A stretch of DNA of 37,382 bases from a virus. The translations under genes and the position numbers were made by a program. The DNA is taken from the IMG/VR virus record IMGVR_UViG_3300023109_001422, positions 1 through 37,382 of that record; one strand, given 5' to 3'. The notes below the pieces were generated by a model. The model saw only the letters and a list, made by a program, of their open reading frames with translations, had not been told where the DNA came from and searched no databases. Of the stretch, positions 8,105-15,767 are shown one piece after another; the first letter of the stretch is position 1; each line of letters opens with the position of its first letter.

Positions 8105-8560
8105 ATGGGTTGGTATAGCGAAGTAAGTCGTGATGTAGGTAAGATACCGCAAGCAGTTGCACATTTTGAAAATGAACTAGGAGACGCTCGTAATGAATGT
8201 AAGCTAGTTGGTAATGTCGAACGTGCGGCTGCAAGTATGCCAGGCATTGTCGAACATCGCTTTAACCAACTTCAAGAAATTGAAGCAATCTTACACTATC
8301 TAAATATTGAGCTACGCAGGTTGCGTAGTTCATACTTTAAAAAATACTTAGAAAACTATCAACGAGCTCTGTCTAGTCGTGACGTAGAAAAATACGTTGA
8401 CGGCGAGGCAGACGTTGTTGACTACGAAAAGATTATTAACGAGTTTGCGCTAATGCGTAACAAGTGGTTAGGTGTACTTAAAGCTCTTGATCAGAAACAA
8501 TGGCAAATAACAAATGTTGTTAAGCTAAGAGTAGCGGGTATGGAAGATGCCTCGTTATAA
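8105..8560 (+). CDS. UvsY-like recombination mediator (tentative)
   Basis: 151 residues, predominantly helical and charged. The middle (LRRLRSSYFKKYLENYQRAL, then EKYVDGEADVVDYEKIINEF) and the C-terminal helix (QKQWQITNVVKLRVAG) resemble in layout the T4 UvsY mediator (137 residues), which loads UvsX onto gp32-coated DNA. Position in the gp32-uvsX operon supports this. Similarity is judged by eye and by gene order, not by a signature motif. Its last 14 nt overlap the first glycosyltransferase gene, so the glycan cassette is physically coupled to the recombination operon. Confidence 0.5.
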   Translation: MGWYSEVSRDVGKIPQAVAHFENELGDARNECKLVGNVERAAASMPGIVEHRFNQLQEIEAILHYLNIELRRLRSSYFKKYLENYQRALSSRDVEKYVDGEADVVDYEKIINEFALMRNKWLGVLKALDQKQWQITNVVKLRVAGMEDASL

Positions 8561-9197
8561 TGTTTTATTAGGATGTGACCAAAAATATTACGACGACTGG
8601 GCAGTACCTTTACTAAAAAGCATTCATTTTCATAATCCGTGGATTAACTTACACTGTCATATTGTAAATCCAACAGTTGAAAATTCCTTAGATAATGTTA
8701 GTATAACTACTGAAAAAAGAGAATTTTTAAACTCCGATACTAAAATAGCATATCTACAAGCGGTAAGATTTTTAGTAGCATCTGAGAAATTTTCTAATAA
8801 TGAAAACGTAGTTACCCTTGATGCAGATAGTATTTGTACACGCTCAATAATCGAACCTACTGAAATTGAAAATCTTTTTCAAAAGCAATATGTTTTAAAA
8901 CATCATAAAGAAGATAGATGGCTTGCTGGACTTGTAGTGTTTAATCAAAATGGATTTAGGCAAGAATTAAATAAAGAATTAACATCAATTGCGTTTGATA
9001 ATTGGCAATGGGGCAGAGATCAAATAGTGTTAAATACATTTGCAAACGAATTTAATTTTCAGTCAGTTGGCAATCAGTGGATGTCAATAGGAAAGAATAA
9101 AGCAAATAGTGTGTTTTTAACATTAAAAGGTAATCAAAAAGTTAAAGAAAAATTTTTAGTTAACTATAATAGATATAAGAATCAAGGTACAGCATGA
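8547..9197 (+). CDS. GT-A type glycosyltransferase (GT8-like)
   Basis: 216 residues. The N-terminus NVLLGCDQKYYDDWAVPLLKS is a Rossmann-like nucleotide-sugar start, and VVTLDADSICTRS near residue 95 carries the DxD motif that binds the metal and the nucleotide sugar. WQWGRDQIVL near residue 150 resembles the conserved acceptor-side D/Q region of small GT-A enzymes. It transfers an unknown sugar in the cytoplasm. It overlaps the upstream gene by 14 nt and the methyltransferase by 4 nt (ATGA), so translation is coupled. First gene of the glycan cassette. Confidence 0.7.
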   Translation: MPRYNVLLGCDQKYYDDWAVPLLKSIHFHNPWINLHCHIVNPTVENSLDNVSITTEKREFLNSDTKIAYLQAVRFLVASEKFSNNENVVTLDADSICTRSIIEPTEIENLFQKQYVLKHHKEDRWLAGLVVFNQNGFRQELNKELTSIAFDNWQWGRDQIVLNTFANEFNFQSVGNQWMSIGKNKANSVFLTLKGNQKVKEKFLVNYNRYKNQGTA

Positions 9198-9754
9198 CAT
9201 TAGAAGAACATTTAGGCGGACACAACGGTGTAACACATTTAGACGAAGGTGCTCTTCGTTGGGCAATATCTACTTTAAAAATTGAATCTATGTTAGACGT
9301 TGGCTGCGGCCCAGGAGGTATGGTTGAACTTGCTGAATGGTATGGTCTTGATTCCCACGGCATTGACGGCGATTACACATTAAAACGATATAATGAAAAT
9401 AATTTTACAATACACGATTTTTCAAAAGGTAACAGCCCGATAGATAAGAATTATGATCTTGCTTGGAGTTGTGAATTTGTAGAACACGTATACGAAAAGT
9501 ATATTCCAAATTATGTTCAAGCAATGCAAAAATGTAAGTTTTTAATAATGACATATGCTCCAATTGGACATGGTGGCTATCATCATGTAAATGAAAACAC
9601 TCAGGAATATTGGATAGAGACAATGTCCAAATATAATTTTACATACGATGAAAGTTTAACTAATCAAATGCGACAAGCATCGACAATGGGCAAAAAGAAG
9701 AAACATCAATTTGTTAAAAAAACAGGTCTTTTATTTAGAAATGAACAAAGATAG
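9194..9754 (+). CDS. SAM-dependent methyltransferase
   Basis: 186 residues with a class I SAM-binding motif MLDVGCGPGGMVELA near residue 35, an acidic residue in GIDGDY after strand 2 (near residue 55) and a motif II-like NYDLAWSCEFVEHV near residue 87, as in the Methyltransf_11/23 type. The overlap with glycosyltransferases on both sides (4 nt and 14 nt) suggests a sugar or glycan methyltransferase rather than a DNA methyltransferase; no DPPY/NPPY motif is present. Substrate unknown. Confidence 0.75.
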   Translation: MTLEEHLGGHNGVTHLDEGALRWAISTLKIESMLDVGCGPGGMVELAEWYGLDSHGIDGDYTLKRYNENNFTIHDFSKGNSPIDKNYDLAWSCEFVEHVYEKYIPNYVQAMQKCKFLIMTYAPIGHGGYHHVNENTQEYWIETMSKYNFTYDESLTNQMRQASTMGKKKKHQFVKKTGLLFRNEQR

Positions 9755-10670
9755 TTTAGTAGTAGCTATTGAGGAAATGTATAGGAACCATCCTATACCC
9801 AAGTTTCCTAACTTTAAGCTAGTATCCTGGAACGACAAGGCTGAACTTGAAAAAGCCGAGGTGTTCTTGCAACACAACATAATCGGCCAAAAACGTAAAA
9901 AATTACAAAAATATTATCAATACATTATAGACAGCGGTAAACCTTTTATAGTTGCTGAAGCTCCGGTATTTCGACGCAATGCAAAAGTAAGCGGCGTACC
10001 TGGAGCATATCATAGATATAGTTGGACTAGTTATTTCCAAAACGAAGGAGACTATTGTAATGAAAACTCTCCACCTGACAGATGGCATCGTATACAACGA
10101 GATCAAAATATACAAATTAAACCTTGGCGTACAAAAGGCAAATATATACTTTTAATTTTGCAACGACCAGGAGATAGCAGTTTAAAAAACTTATTAGTAC
10201 AGCACGGGTCGTATAAAAACTTTGTTGAGTTTACATTAAATGAAATTAAAAAATATACTAATCGACCTATACGTGTACGTATGCATCCTTTACGTCAAGA
10301 TCGACAATTAGAAGCATTAAAAGATTTTGATATTGATCTTAGTACAAATACTCTTGGGAGCCGTAGTGGTCAAGGAGCACTTGAAGGTGGAGATGGATTG
10401 TACCAAGACTTTAAAGATGCATATGCTGTAGTAGGATTTAATTCAAATGCACTAACTGAAAGTATATGCGAAGGTATTCCTACTTTTAGCATGTGTGCTA
10501 GTTCAATGGCCTGGCAATGTAGTAATAAAGATCTAAAAAATATTGAAAATCCTATCTTATTTGCTAGAGAACAATGGCTATACAACTTAGGTTATTGCCA
10601 ATGGCGAGAAGACGAAATATCTCAAGGCCTACCTTGGGATCATTTAATAAACCATTCTAAGAAATCATAA
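9741..10670 (+). CDS. KpsC/KpsS-like capsule-type glycosyltransferase, paralogue A
   Basis: 309 residues from the ATG at 9741, overlapping the methyltransferase by 14 nt. It shares its C-terminal pattern with four other proteins of the window: a strand-plus-RPIRVRMHP motif near residue 185, AYAVVGFNSNALTE near residue 235, EGIPTFSM, and a final W..NLGYCQWREDEISQGLPW. This matches the C-terminal donor domain of KpsC/KpsS beta-Kdo transferases and related capsule proteins (GT-B fold). Catalytic assignment cannot be made from sequence alone. With kdsA/kdsB on the same genome, a CMP-Kdo donor is plausible. Confidence 0.6.
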   Translation: MNKDSLVVAIEEMYRNHPIPKFPNFKLVSWNDKAELEKAEVFLQHNIIGQKRKKLQKYYQYIIDSGKPFIVAEAPVFRRNAKVSGVPGAYHRYSWTSYFQNEGDYCNENSPPDRWHRIQRDQNIQIKPWRTKGKYILLILQRPGDSSLKNLLVQHGSYKNFVEFTLNEIKKYTNRPIRVRMHPLRQDRQLEALKDFDIDLSTNTLGSRSGQGALEGGDGLYQDFKDAYAVVGFNSNALTESICEGIPTFSMCASSMAWQCSNKDLKNIENPILFAREQWLYNLGYCQWREDEISQGLPWDHLINHSKKS

Positions 10671-10681
10671 TACTAGTACTT

Positions 10682-10689
10682 AATAAATA
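10682..10689 (+). promoter_or_regulatory. Late-type box AATAAATA, 5 nt before ATG 10695
   Basis: AATAAATA followed by 5 nt and the ATG puts a T4-type late start exactly on the A of the start codon. It implies that the downstream glycan genes are re-expressed late. Confidence 0.5.
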
Positions 10690-10694
10690 CCAGT

Positions 10695-11459
10695 ATGGAT
10701 ACAGTTTTAGTCACCGGCGGCTTTGACCCGCTACACTCCGGACACATAGAGTACTTTAAATCAGCTAAACAATTAGGCGATTGTTTGGTTGTTGGTGTTA
10801 ACTCAGATGAATGGTTAACACGTAAAAAAGGTAGACCATTTATGCCTTTTAGCGAGCGCATGTCTATTATTAAAGAACTATCTTGTGTAGATAAAGTTAT
10901 TGCATTTGACGATAGCGATGATAGTGCTTGCCATGCAATATTTTATACCATGTCAACTAACACAGGTAAAGTTATTTTTGCAAACGGCGGTGATAGAACT
11001 AATACTACAACACCCGAATATACAACATATGGAGATCATCCGCAAGTTGAATTTGCATTCGGAGTAGGCGGTAACAACAAAGCTAATAGCAGTAGTTGGA
11101 TACTCGACGAATGGAAAACACAAAAGACTGAACGTGATTGGGGCTACTGGCGTGTGTTAGATCATAAACCTGAAAAAGGTTATAAAGTAAAAGAACTTGT
11201 AATTTATCCAGGCAAAAGCCTAAGCGATCAAAAACATTTCTTACGATCAGAGCAATGGACTGTACTTGAGGGTACAGTAAAAATGGATACCGAATGGAAT
11301 AATATACAAAGCTGTATAATATTAGAACAACATAGTAGACCATTTGAAATTGGTAAACAAGTATGGCACCGAGCAAGTAACCCAGGTACCGAAAATACTC
11401 ATATACTAGAAGTACAATGGGGTGAACAATGCGTGGAGCAAGATATTGAAAGAAGATAA
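10695..11459 (+). CDS. Nucleotidyltransferase-cupin fusion (TagD/HldE-like plus type II phosphomannose isomerase-like)
   Basis: 254 residues with two domains. Residues 1-130 are a cytidylyltransferase-like fold with GGFDPLHSGH (HxGH active site) and NSSSWIL in the place of the second signature. Residues 140-254 are a cupin resembling the C-terminal isomerase domain of ManC: KELVIYPGKSLSDQKH, RSEQWTVLEGTV, then HR and ILEVQWGE. It could activate a sugar phosphate and isomerise or bind a sugar phosphate for the cassette. The start is the ATG behind a late box, with no Shine-Dalgarno. The GDP-mannose domain of ManC is absent, so substrates are unknown. Confidence 0.75.
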   Translation: MDTVLVTGGFDPLHSGHIEYFKSAKQLGDCLVVGVNSDEWLTRKKGRPFMPFSERMSIIKELSCVDKVIAFDDSDDSACHAIFYTMSTNTGKVIFANGGDRTNTTTPEYTTYGDHPQVEFAFGVGGNNKANSSSWILDEWKTQKTERDWGYWRVLDHKPEKGYKVKELVIYPGKSLSDQKHFLRSEQWTVLEGTVKMDTEWNNIQSCIILEQHSRPFEIGKQVWHRASNPGTENTHILEVQWGEQCVEQDIERR

Positions 11460-13149
11460 ATTAAAAATTTATGTAGGATGGGACAGCAGAGAGGATATTG
11501 CTTATCAAGCCTGCAAACAAAGTATTATTGATACTGCAAGTGTTCCTGTAGAAATTATTCCGTTAAAACAGAAACAACTTAGGAAAGACGAGTTGTACTG
11601 GAGAGACAAAGATAAACTTGCAAGTACAGAATTTACATTTACTAGATTTCTTGTTCCTGAACTTCAAGAGTTTGACGGATGGGCGTTATTCATTGACTGT
11701 GATTTTATTGCTCTCGAAGATGTTAAAAATTTATTTGATCAAAGAGATGACAAATATGCAGTAATGTGCGCCCAACACGATTATACTCCTAAACGGGGTA
11801 TAAAAATGGACGGACAAAAACAGACCGTCTATCCACGTAAAAATTGGTCTAGTATGATGTTAATTAATTGTGGGCATGAATCAAATAAACAATTAACTAA
11901 AGATCTAGTTAATAATGAAGATATTACGGGCGCATTTTTACATAGATTTAGTTGGCTAGACGATAGTGAAGTTGGAGAAGTAAGTCACGAATGGAACTGG
12001 TTAGTAGGTTGGTACAAAGAACCAGAAGATGGTAGGCCAAAGTTTTTACATTATACAGAAGGCGGACCATGGTTTGACGCATACTACAATTGTGAATATG
12101 CAAACGAATATTATAAGAACGAACGCAAACACTTGAAGAATGAATACTATAATATCTTAGCAAAGCATTTAGCTGAAAAAAGATCGCCAAAACTTATTAA
12201 TAATTTAACATTGCCGCAAAGTTTGTTAGAATCAATAGAAGCGTTTACATACGCAACGATTGATCCTGACGGAACTTACTACGGACACACTGAGGAAAAT
12301 GCTATGAAAATTATACAGAATAAATTTCAACAAGGAAAGACTGCAAAGGTAGCAGCAATATTTAATGACGATTTAAATTACGATAATAAATCTTATGTAT
12401 ACGACGAATATCTAGAAGCGTTAAGTATAGGCAGCGGCGGCAAATTGAGTAATTGGGATAAAGAAAAAAATACAGATACTCCTTTAATTATTCGCGGAGT
12501 TGGAAAATCTAGTAGGGAAGCAGTCAAACACTGTTGGGAAACAGGAAGAGATTTTTATGCGATTGACACTGGATATTTTGGCAATTCAAAAAGTAAGTCT
12601 AAAGGTTGGCATAGAGTTACAAAAAATAACTTACAAGACTATGGCCCAATTATTGAACGTCCTACAGATAGACTATTAGGCTGGAAATATAGAAAATTTA
12701 AAAAGGGAAGTAAAATATTAATTTGTCCTCCTAGTGATAAAGTTATGAAATTTTTTAATCAACCTAGTCCAGAAGAGTGGACTAAACAAATAGTAGAACA
12801 ATTAAAAGATATTACTGATCGCCCTGTTGAAATTAGATTAAAACCTAACAGAACACAAAGATTGTCTAATGATTCAATTGAAGCTGCATTAGCAAATGAT
12901 GTACACTGCTTAGTAACCTATAATAGCATTGCCGCACTAGAAGCATTAAATGCCGGAAGGCCTGCTATTGCACTTGGACCTAACTGTGCATCAATAGTGT
13001 GTAATACTAAATTAGAAGAAGTAGAAAATTTGCATACTCCAGACAAAGATGAAATGACTGCTTTAATGTCACACCTTAGTTATTGTCAATTTTCAAGAGG
13101 TGAATTAATGAATGGGTTTGCTTGGGATACTGTTAATGAAAGTAGTTAG
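11446..13149 (+). CDS. Fused glycosyltransferase: GT8-like N-terminus plus KpsC-like C-terminus (paralogue B)
   Basis: About 567 residues. I prefer the TTG at 11446 (GGAG 9 nt upstream; product begins near LKIYVGWDSRE) over the GTG at 11422, which lacks a ribosome site. Residues 1-230 form a GT-A domain with WALFIDCDFIALED (DxD) near residue 80 and a tryptophan-rich acceptor region. The C-terminal 250 residues are a KpsC-like GT-B domain: ILICPPSDKV, RPVEIRLKPNRTQR, LVTYNSIAALEAL, GRPAIALG, LSYCQFSRGEL. Two transferases in one chain suggest addition of a two-sugar unit. The C-terminal half is closely repeated in the gene at 14065. Confidence 0.75.
   Translation: MKEDKLKIYVGWDSREDIAYQACKQSIIDTASVPVEIIPLKQKQLRKDELYWRDKDKLASTEFTFTRFLVPELQEFDGWALFIDCDFIALEDVKNLFDQRDDKYAVMCAQHDYTPKRGIKMDGQKQTVYPRKNWSSMMLINCGHESNKQLTKDLVNNEDITGAFLHRFSWLDDSEVGEVSHEWNWLVGWYKEPEDGRPKFLHYTEGGPWFDAYYNCEYANEYYKNERKHLKNEYYNILAKHLAEKRSPKLINNLTLPQSLLESIEAFTYATIDPDGTYYGHTEENAMKIIQNKFQQGKTAKVAAIFNDDLNYDNKSYVYDEYLEALSIGSGGKLSNWDKEKNTDTPLIIRGVGKSSREAVKHCWETGRDFYAIDTGYFGNSKSKSKGWHRVTKNNLQDYGPIIERPTDRLLGWKYRKFKKGSKILICPPSDKVMKFFNQPSPEEWTKQIVEQLKDITDRPVEIRLKPNRTQRLSNDSIEAALANDVHCLVTYNSIAALEALNAGRPAIALGPNCASIVCNTKLEEVENLHTPDKDEMTALMSHLSYCQFSRGELMNGFAWDTVNESS
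12706..12734 (+). repeat. 29-nt exact repeat shared with 14446-14474
   Basis: Identical 29-nt DNA stretch inside the ILICPPS-coding region of two paralogous glycosyltransferase genes, with strongly similar flanks. It indicates a recent duplication or gene conversion between the two genes. Confidence 0.85.
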
Positions 13150-14065
13150 TTACTATAATGTAGTTCCTAATAAAAACAAAAGCCAAGAAAAATTTGACAT
13201 ACTTACTAAATTTATTCAAGGTGTAAATGCTGCTGGGGACACTGGAATCGTACACAAAGGATACGATTTGCAAAAGTGTGACGTTGGAATGATTCAAGGC
13301 TGGCAACACGAAGTTGGTAAAAATGCACCTCACTTACAATTGCGGCAGCATGTAATGCAACGCACAGAAAATAAACGAGTGTGTACAGCAGATGCAAACT
13401 TATTTCTATATGCAAATAAAACTAATCATCCACATCATTATTTAAGATATAGTTTTGATGGTATCTTCCCAAATACTGGTAATTACTTTGATAATAATCT
13501 TGATCCAAAACGATGGCAACAACTATCAAAGGATTTACAGATACAAATACAAGAAAGACCATTAAAGGGTAAAAATATTGTAATATGTTTACAACGCAAT
13601 AAAGGATGGAGCATGGGAAAACTATCAGTTGTACATTGGCTTGAATCTGTAATATCTAAAATTACAAAATACTCTGACAGGACTATTGTTATTAGACTAC
13701 ACCCGGGAGATAAAAAAGCAATAGTTGACTATCTTCCGTTGCTTTTGCACAAGTATAAATCAAATCCTAAAATAAAAATATCTCCATTCGGAACTCCATT
13801 AGAACAAGATTTAAACAAAGCATGGGCTGTAGTAAATCATAACAGTAGTAGTATTGTTGGGCCTTTGATACAAGGGTATCCCGGGTTTATTACAGATCCC
13901 GAAAGAAGCCAATGTGCAGAAGTTGCACATACTGATTTTAGTATGATTGAAACTCCGCAACAATTTGATCGTCAAAAATGGTTAGAGCGTATTAGTATGT
14001 TCCACTGGAACTTTGACGAGTTGTCAAATGGTACTGCTTGGAAACATATGAGAGATTATGTATAA
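13136..14065 (+). CDS. KpsC/KpsS-like glycosyltransferase, paralogue C
   Basis: 309 residues from ATG 13136 (MKVVSYYNVVPNK), overlapping the previous stop by 14 nt. The N-terminal half is distinct, with a YDLQKCDVGMIQGWQH segment; the C-terminal half carries the family pattern: KNIVICLQRNKGWS, RTIVIRLHPGDKK near residue 190, AWAVVNHNSSSIVGPL, QGYPGFITDPE, and a closing ISMFHWNFDELSNGTAW. RLHP and the NHNSSS/QGYP segments match the donor-binding end of capsule Kdo transferases. Sugar and acceptor are not known. Its last base is shared with the next start codon. Confidence 0.65.
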   Translation: MKVVSYYNVVPNKNKSQEKFDILTKFIQGVNAAGDTGIVHKGYDLQKCDVGMIQGWQHEVGKNAPHLQLRQHVMQRTENKRVCTADANLFLYANKTNHPHHYLRYSFDGIFPNTGNYFDNNLDPKRWQQLSKDLQIQIQERPLKGKNIVICLQRNKGWSMGKLSVVHWLESVISKITKYSDRTIVIRLHPGDKKAIVDYLPLLLHKYKSNPKIKISPFGTPLEQDLNKAWAVVNHNSSSIVGPLIQGYPGFITDPERSQCAEVAHTDFSMIETPQQFDRQKWLERISMFHWNFDELSNGTAWKHMRDYV

Positions 14066-14883
14066 TGGCTGCTAAGTGTGCTGCTATTGATATGAACTCG
14101 TCAAAGTTTACTCGTACTTTTCGATGTGATTTTGCGTTAGAAGCATTTGCAATGGGTATTAATAAACGATTATTACCTGCTTCAGAAGCAGCCTCACGAT
14201 CGTTACCGTTGATAGTAAGAGGAATGTCAGCATCATCAAAGCAATGGATTTATCATGCTAAAGATAACAATTTACCATTTTATTATATCGACTCTGGATA
14301 TTTTGGCAATCAAAAAACTAAAAAATGGCACCGTATTACATATAATGAATTACAAAATACAAGTAAATTTAAACAACGTGACGCAATAAGATTATCTTCA
14401 CAAGTTTGGAATTGGGAAAAAAATGTGTATAAATCATTTACACCAGGAAGTAAAATATTAATTTGTCCTCCTAGCATAAAGGTTATGAATTTTTTTAATC
14501 AGCCTAGTCCGAAATTGTGGACAGAGAACATTATTAAACAAATAAAACAATACACTGATCGACCTATCGAAGTTAGATTAAAACCTAGTAGAACTGATCG
14601 ACAAACTGTTAAAAGTATAAAACATGCATTAGAAGATGATATACATTGTTTGGTAACTTACAATAGTATTGCTGCAACAGAAGCACTGATGATTGGAAAA
14701 CCTGCTATAACACTAGGTCCAAATGCTGCACAATCTATTTGTGAGACAGATCTAAAAAATATAGAAACTCCAAAAATTCCAACTGAATCTAAAATGTATT
14801 CATTTTTAACACACTTGTCATACTGTCAATTTACAGTACAAGAAATGAAAGATGGACTGCCTTGGAATTTTGTAAAACAGTAA
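14065..14883 (+). CDS. KpsC/KpsS-like glycosyltransferase, paralogue D
   Basis: 272 residues, starting at the ATG whose A is the last base of the previous stop (TAATG coupling). It is collinear with the C-terminal part of the fused enzyme at 11446: PLIVRGMSASSK, DSGYFGNQKTKKWHRIT, GSKILICPPS, RPIEVRLKPSRTDRQ, LVTYNSIAATEALMIGKPAITLG, LSYCQF and GLPW. It has no GT-A domain. A free-standing copy beside the fused copy points to duplication, supported by the 29-nt identity. It ends directly against the convergent minus-strand gene. Confidence 0.65.
   Translation: MAAKCAAIDMNSSKFTRTFRCDFALEAFAMGINKRLLPASEAASRSLPLIVRGMSASSKQWIYHAKDNNLPFYYIDSGYFGNQKTKKWHRITYNELQNTSKFKQRDAIRLSSQVWNWEKNVYKSFTPGSKILICPPSIKVMNFFNQPSPKLWTENIIKQIKQYTDRPIEVRLKPSRTDRQTVKSIKHALEDDIHCLVTYNSIAATEALMIGKPAITLGPNAAQSICETDLKNIETPKIPTESKMYSFLTHLSYCQFTVQEMKDGLPWNFVKQ
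14446..14474 (+). repeat. 29-nt exact repeat shared with 12706-12734
   Basis: Second copy of the identical stretch described at 12706; the offset between the copies is 1740 nt. Possible substrate for recombination that would delete the genes between. Confidence 0.85.
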
Positions 14884-15726
14884 TTACTTCCAGTAATCCT
14901 CAGTTCTATTAACCATAATATCAGAAGAACGACTACGCCCTTCTTCTTTACGGACGCCCTTCATATGATCCATCCATTTGCCTAATACGCTATTAATTAA
15001 AGGATGGCCACCTCCGCCTGTACGAGCTTCACGCAAATACATTTCGGCACTATAATCTAAAACAGTTGGAAAGTCTTGCTTCATACGATTAAGTATATTT
15101 CCAAACACATAACTATCATGCCATTCTTCTAACAAAAATATACCGTTCTCGGCTTCTTCGTAAACACGTTCAAATTCTTTAAGAAACTCGTGACATACAG
15201 GATGATTTAAATTCATACCATAGAAGCCACACTCTGGCCAAGTCTGTGAGCCTTTGCCTCGACCAACATATGTAATCCAAGCGTTTTGAGGAAGTAGACG
15301 TTGAAATTCTTTATGGCTCCAATCACTATGAATAAATGTATCGGCATCCATCCATACACACCAGTCCTTAGAACGCTCACAAGCATCATACACTGCATAT
15401 GTTTTATTAGCAAAGCGTATGGCATCCCATTTAAACTTCTTTTGCCAATCACGGGGTCTACGTAATTTAATACTGTCTGGAGGTATGCCGTTTGCTTTTG
15501 GATCGTCTTTCCAACGTTCTTTAAATGCATTTAATTTAGGTAATACTTCTTTAGCATCAAGAACTGTTATTTGTTCCGGATCAGGATTAACTGGATTGCA
15601 GTCTTCTGCATATACTAATAGCTTTATTTTTTTACTAACTCGTTCTGCAAAACTATCTAAGAATCGTTGACCGTATGTGTCTAATCCCGGTTTATGAAAA
15701 GTTGTAACCACTGTTATTGATGTCAT
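14884..15726 (-). CDS. Glycosyltransferase-like protein on the opposite strand
   Basis: 280 residues from the ATG at 15726 (MTSITVVTTFHKPGLD), with AAAGGA as ribosome site; an upstream in-frame ATG would run into the divergent gene and is rejected. WCVWMDADTFIHSD near residue 130 has a DxD motif, followed by WPECGFYGMNLNHP and EEWHDSYVF, which resemble GT-A acceptor regions. It is the only minus gene in the cassette, abutting gene D tail to tail and facing gene E head to head. Strand reversal suggests separate acquisition. A late-type box lies upstream on its own strand. Confidence 0.7.
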   Translation of the reverse strand: MTSITVVTTFHKPGLDTYGQRFLDSFAERVSKKIKLLVYAEDCNPVNPDPEQITVLDAKEVLPKLNAFKERWKDDPKANGIPPDSIKLRRPRDWQKKFKWDAIRFANKTYAVYDACERSKDWCVWMDADTFIHSDWSHKEFQRLLPQNAWITYVGRGKGSQTWPECGFYGMNLNHPVCHEFLKEFERVYEEAENGIFLLEEWHDSYVFGNILNRMKQDFPTVLDYSAEMYLREARTGGGGHPLINSVLGKWMDHMKGVRKEEGRSRSSDIMVNRTEDYWK

Positions 15727-15738
15727 AGTGTTCCTTTT

Positions 15739-15746
15739 GTTAAATA
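15739..15746 (+). promoter_or_regulatory. Late-type box GTTAAATA, rightward, for paralogue E
   Basis: Together with the inverse copy at 15758-15765 it forms a perfect 8-bp inverted repeat with an 11-nt centre. The predicted start at about 15752 gives a 16-nt leader carrying GGAG before ATG 15768. Confidence 0.45.
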
Positions 15747-15757
15747 TGTATATGGAG

Positions 15758-15765
15758 TATTTAAC
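15758..15765 (-). promoter_or_regulatory. Late-type box GTTAAATA, leftward, for the minus-strand glycosyltransferase
   Basis: Mirror image of the box at 15739. The predicted leftward start also falls near 15752, giving a leader of about 26 nt with AAAGGA before the ATG at 15726. The two promoters face each other across 11 nt. Confidence 0.45.
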
Positions 15766-15767
15766 CA

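Noticed and set aside
14038-14100. Frameshift joining the genes at 13136 and 14065
   Set aside because: Both have full family patterns with their own ends, and the stop/start overlap (TAATG) is the usual coupling seen throughout the operon.
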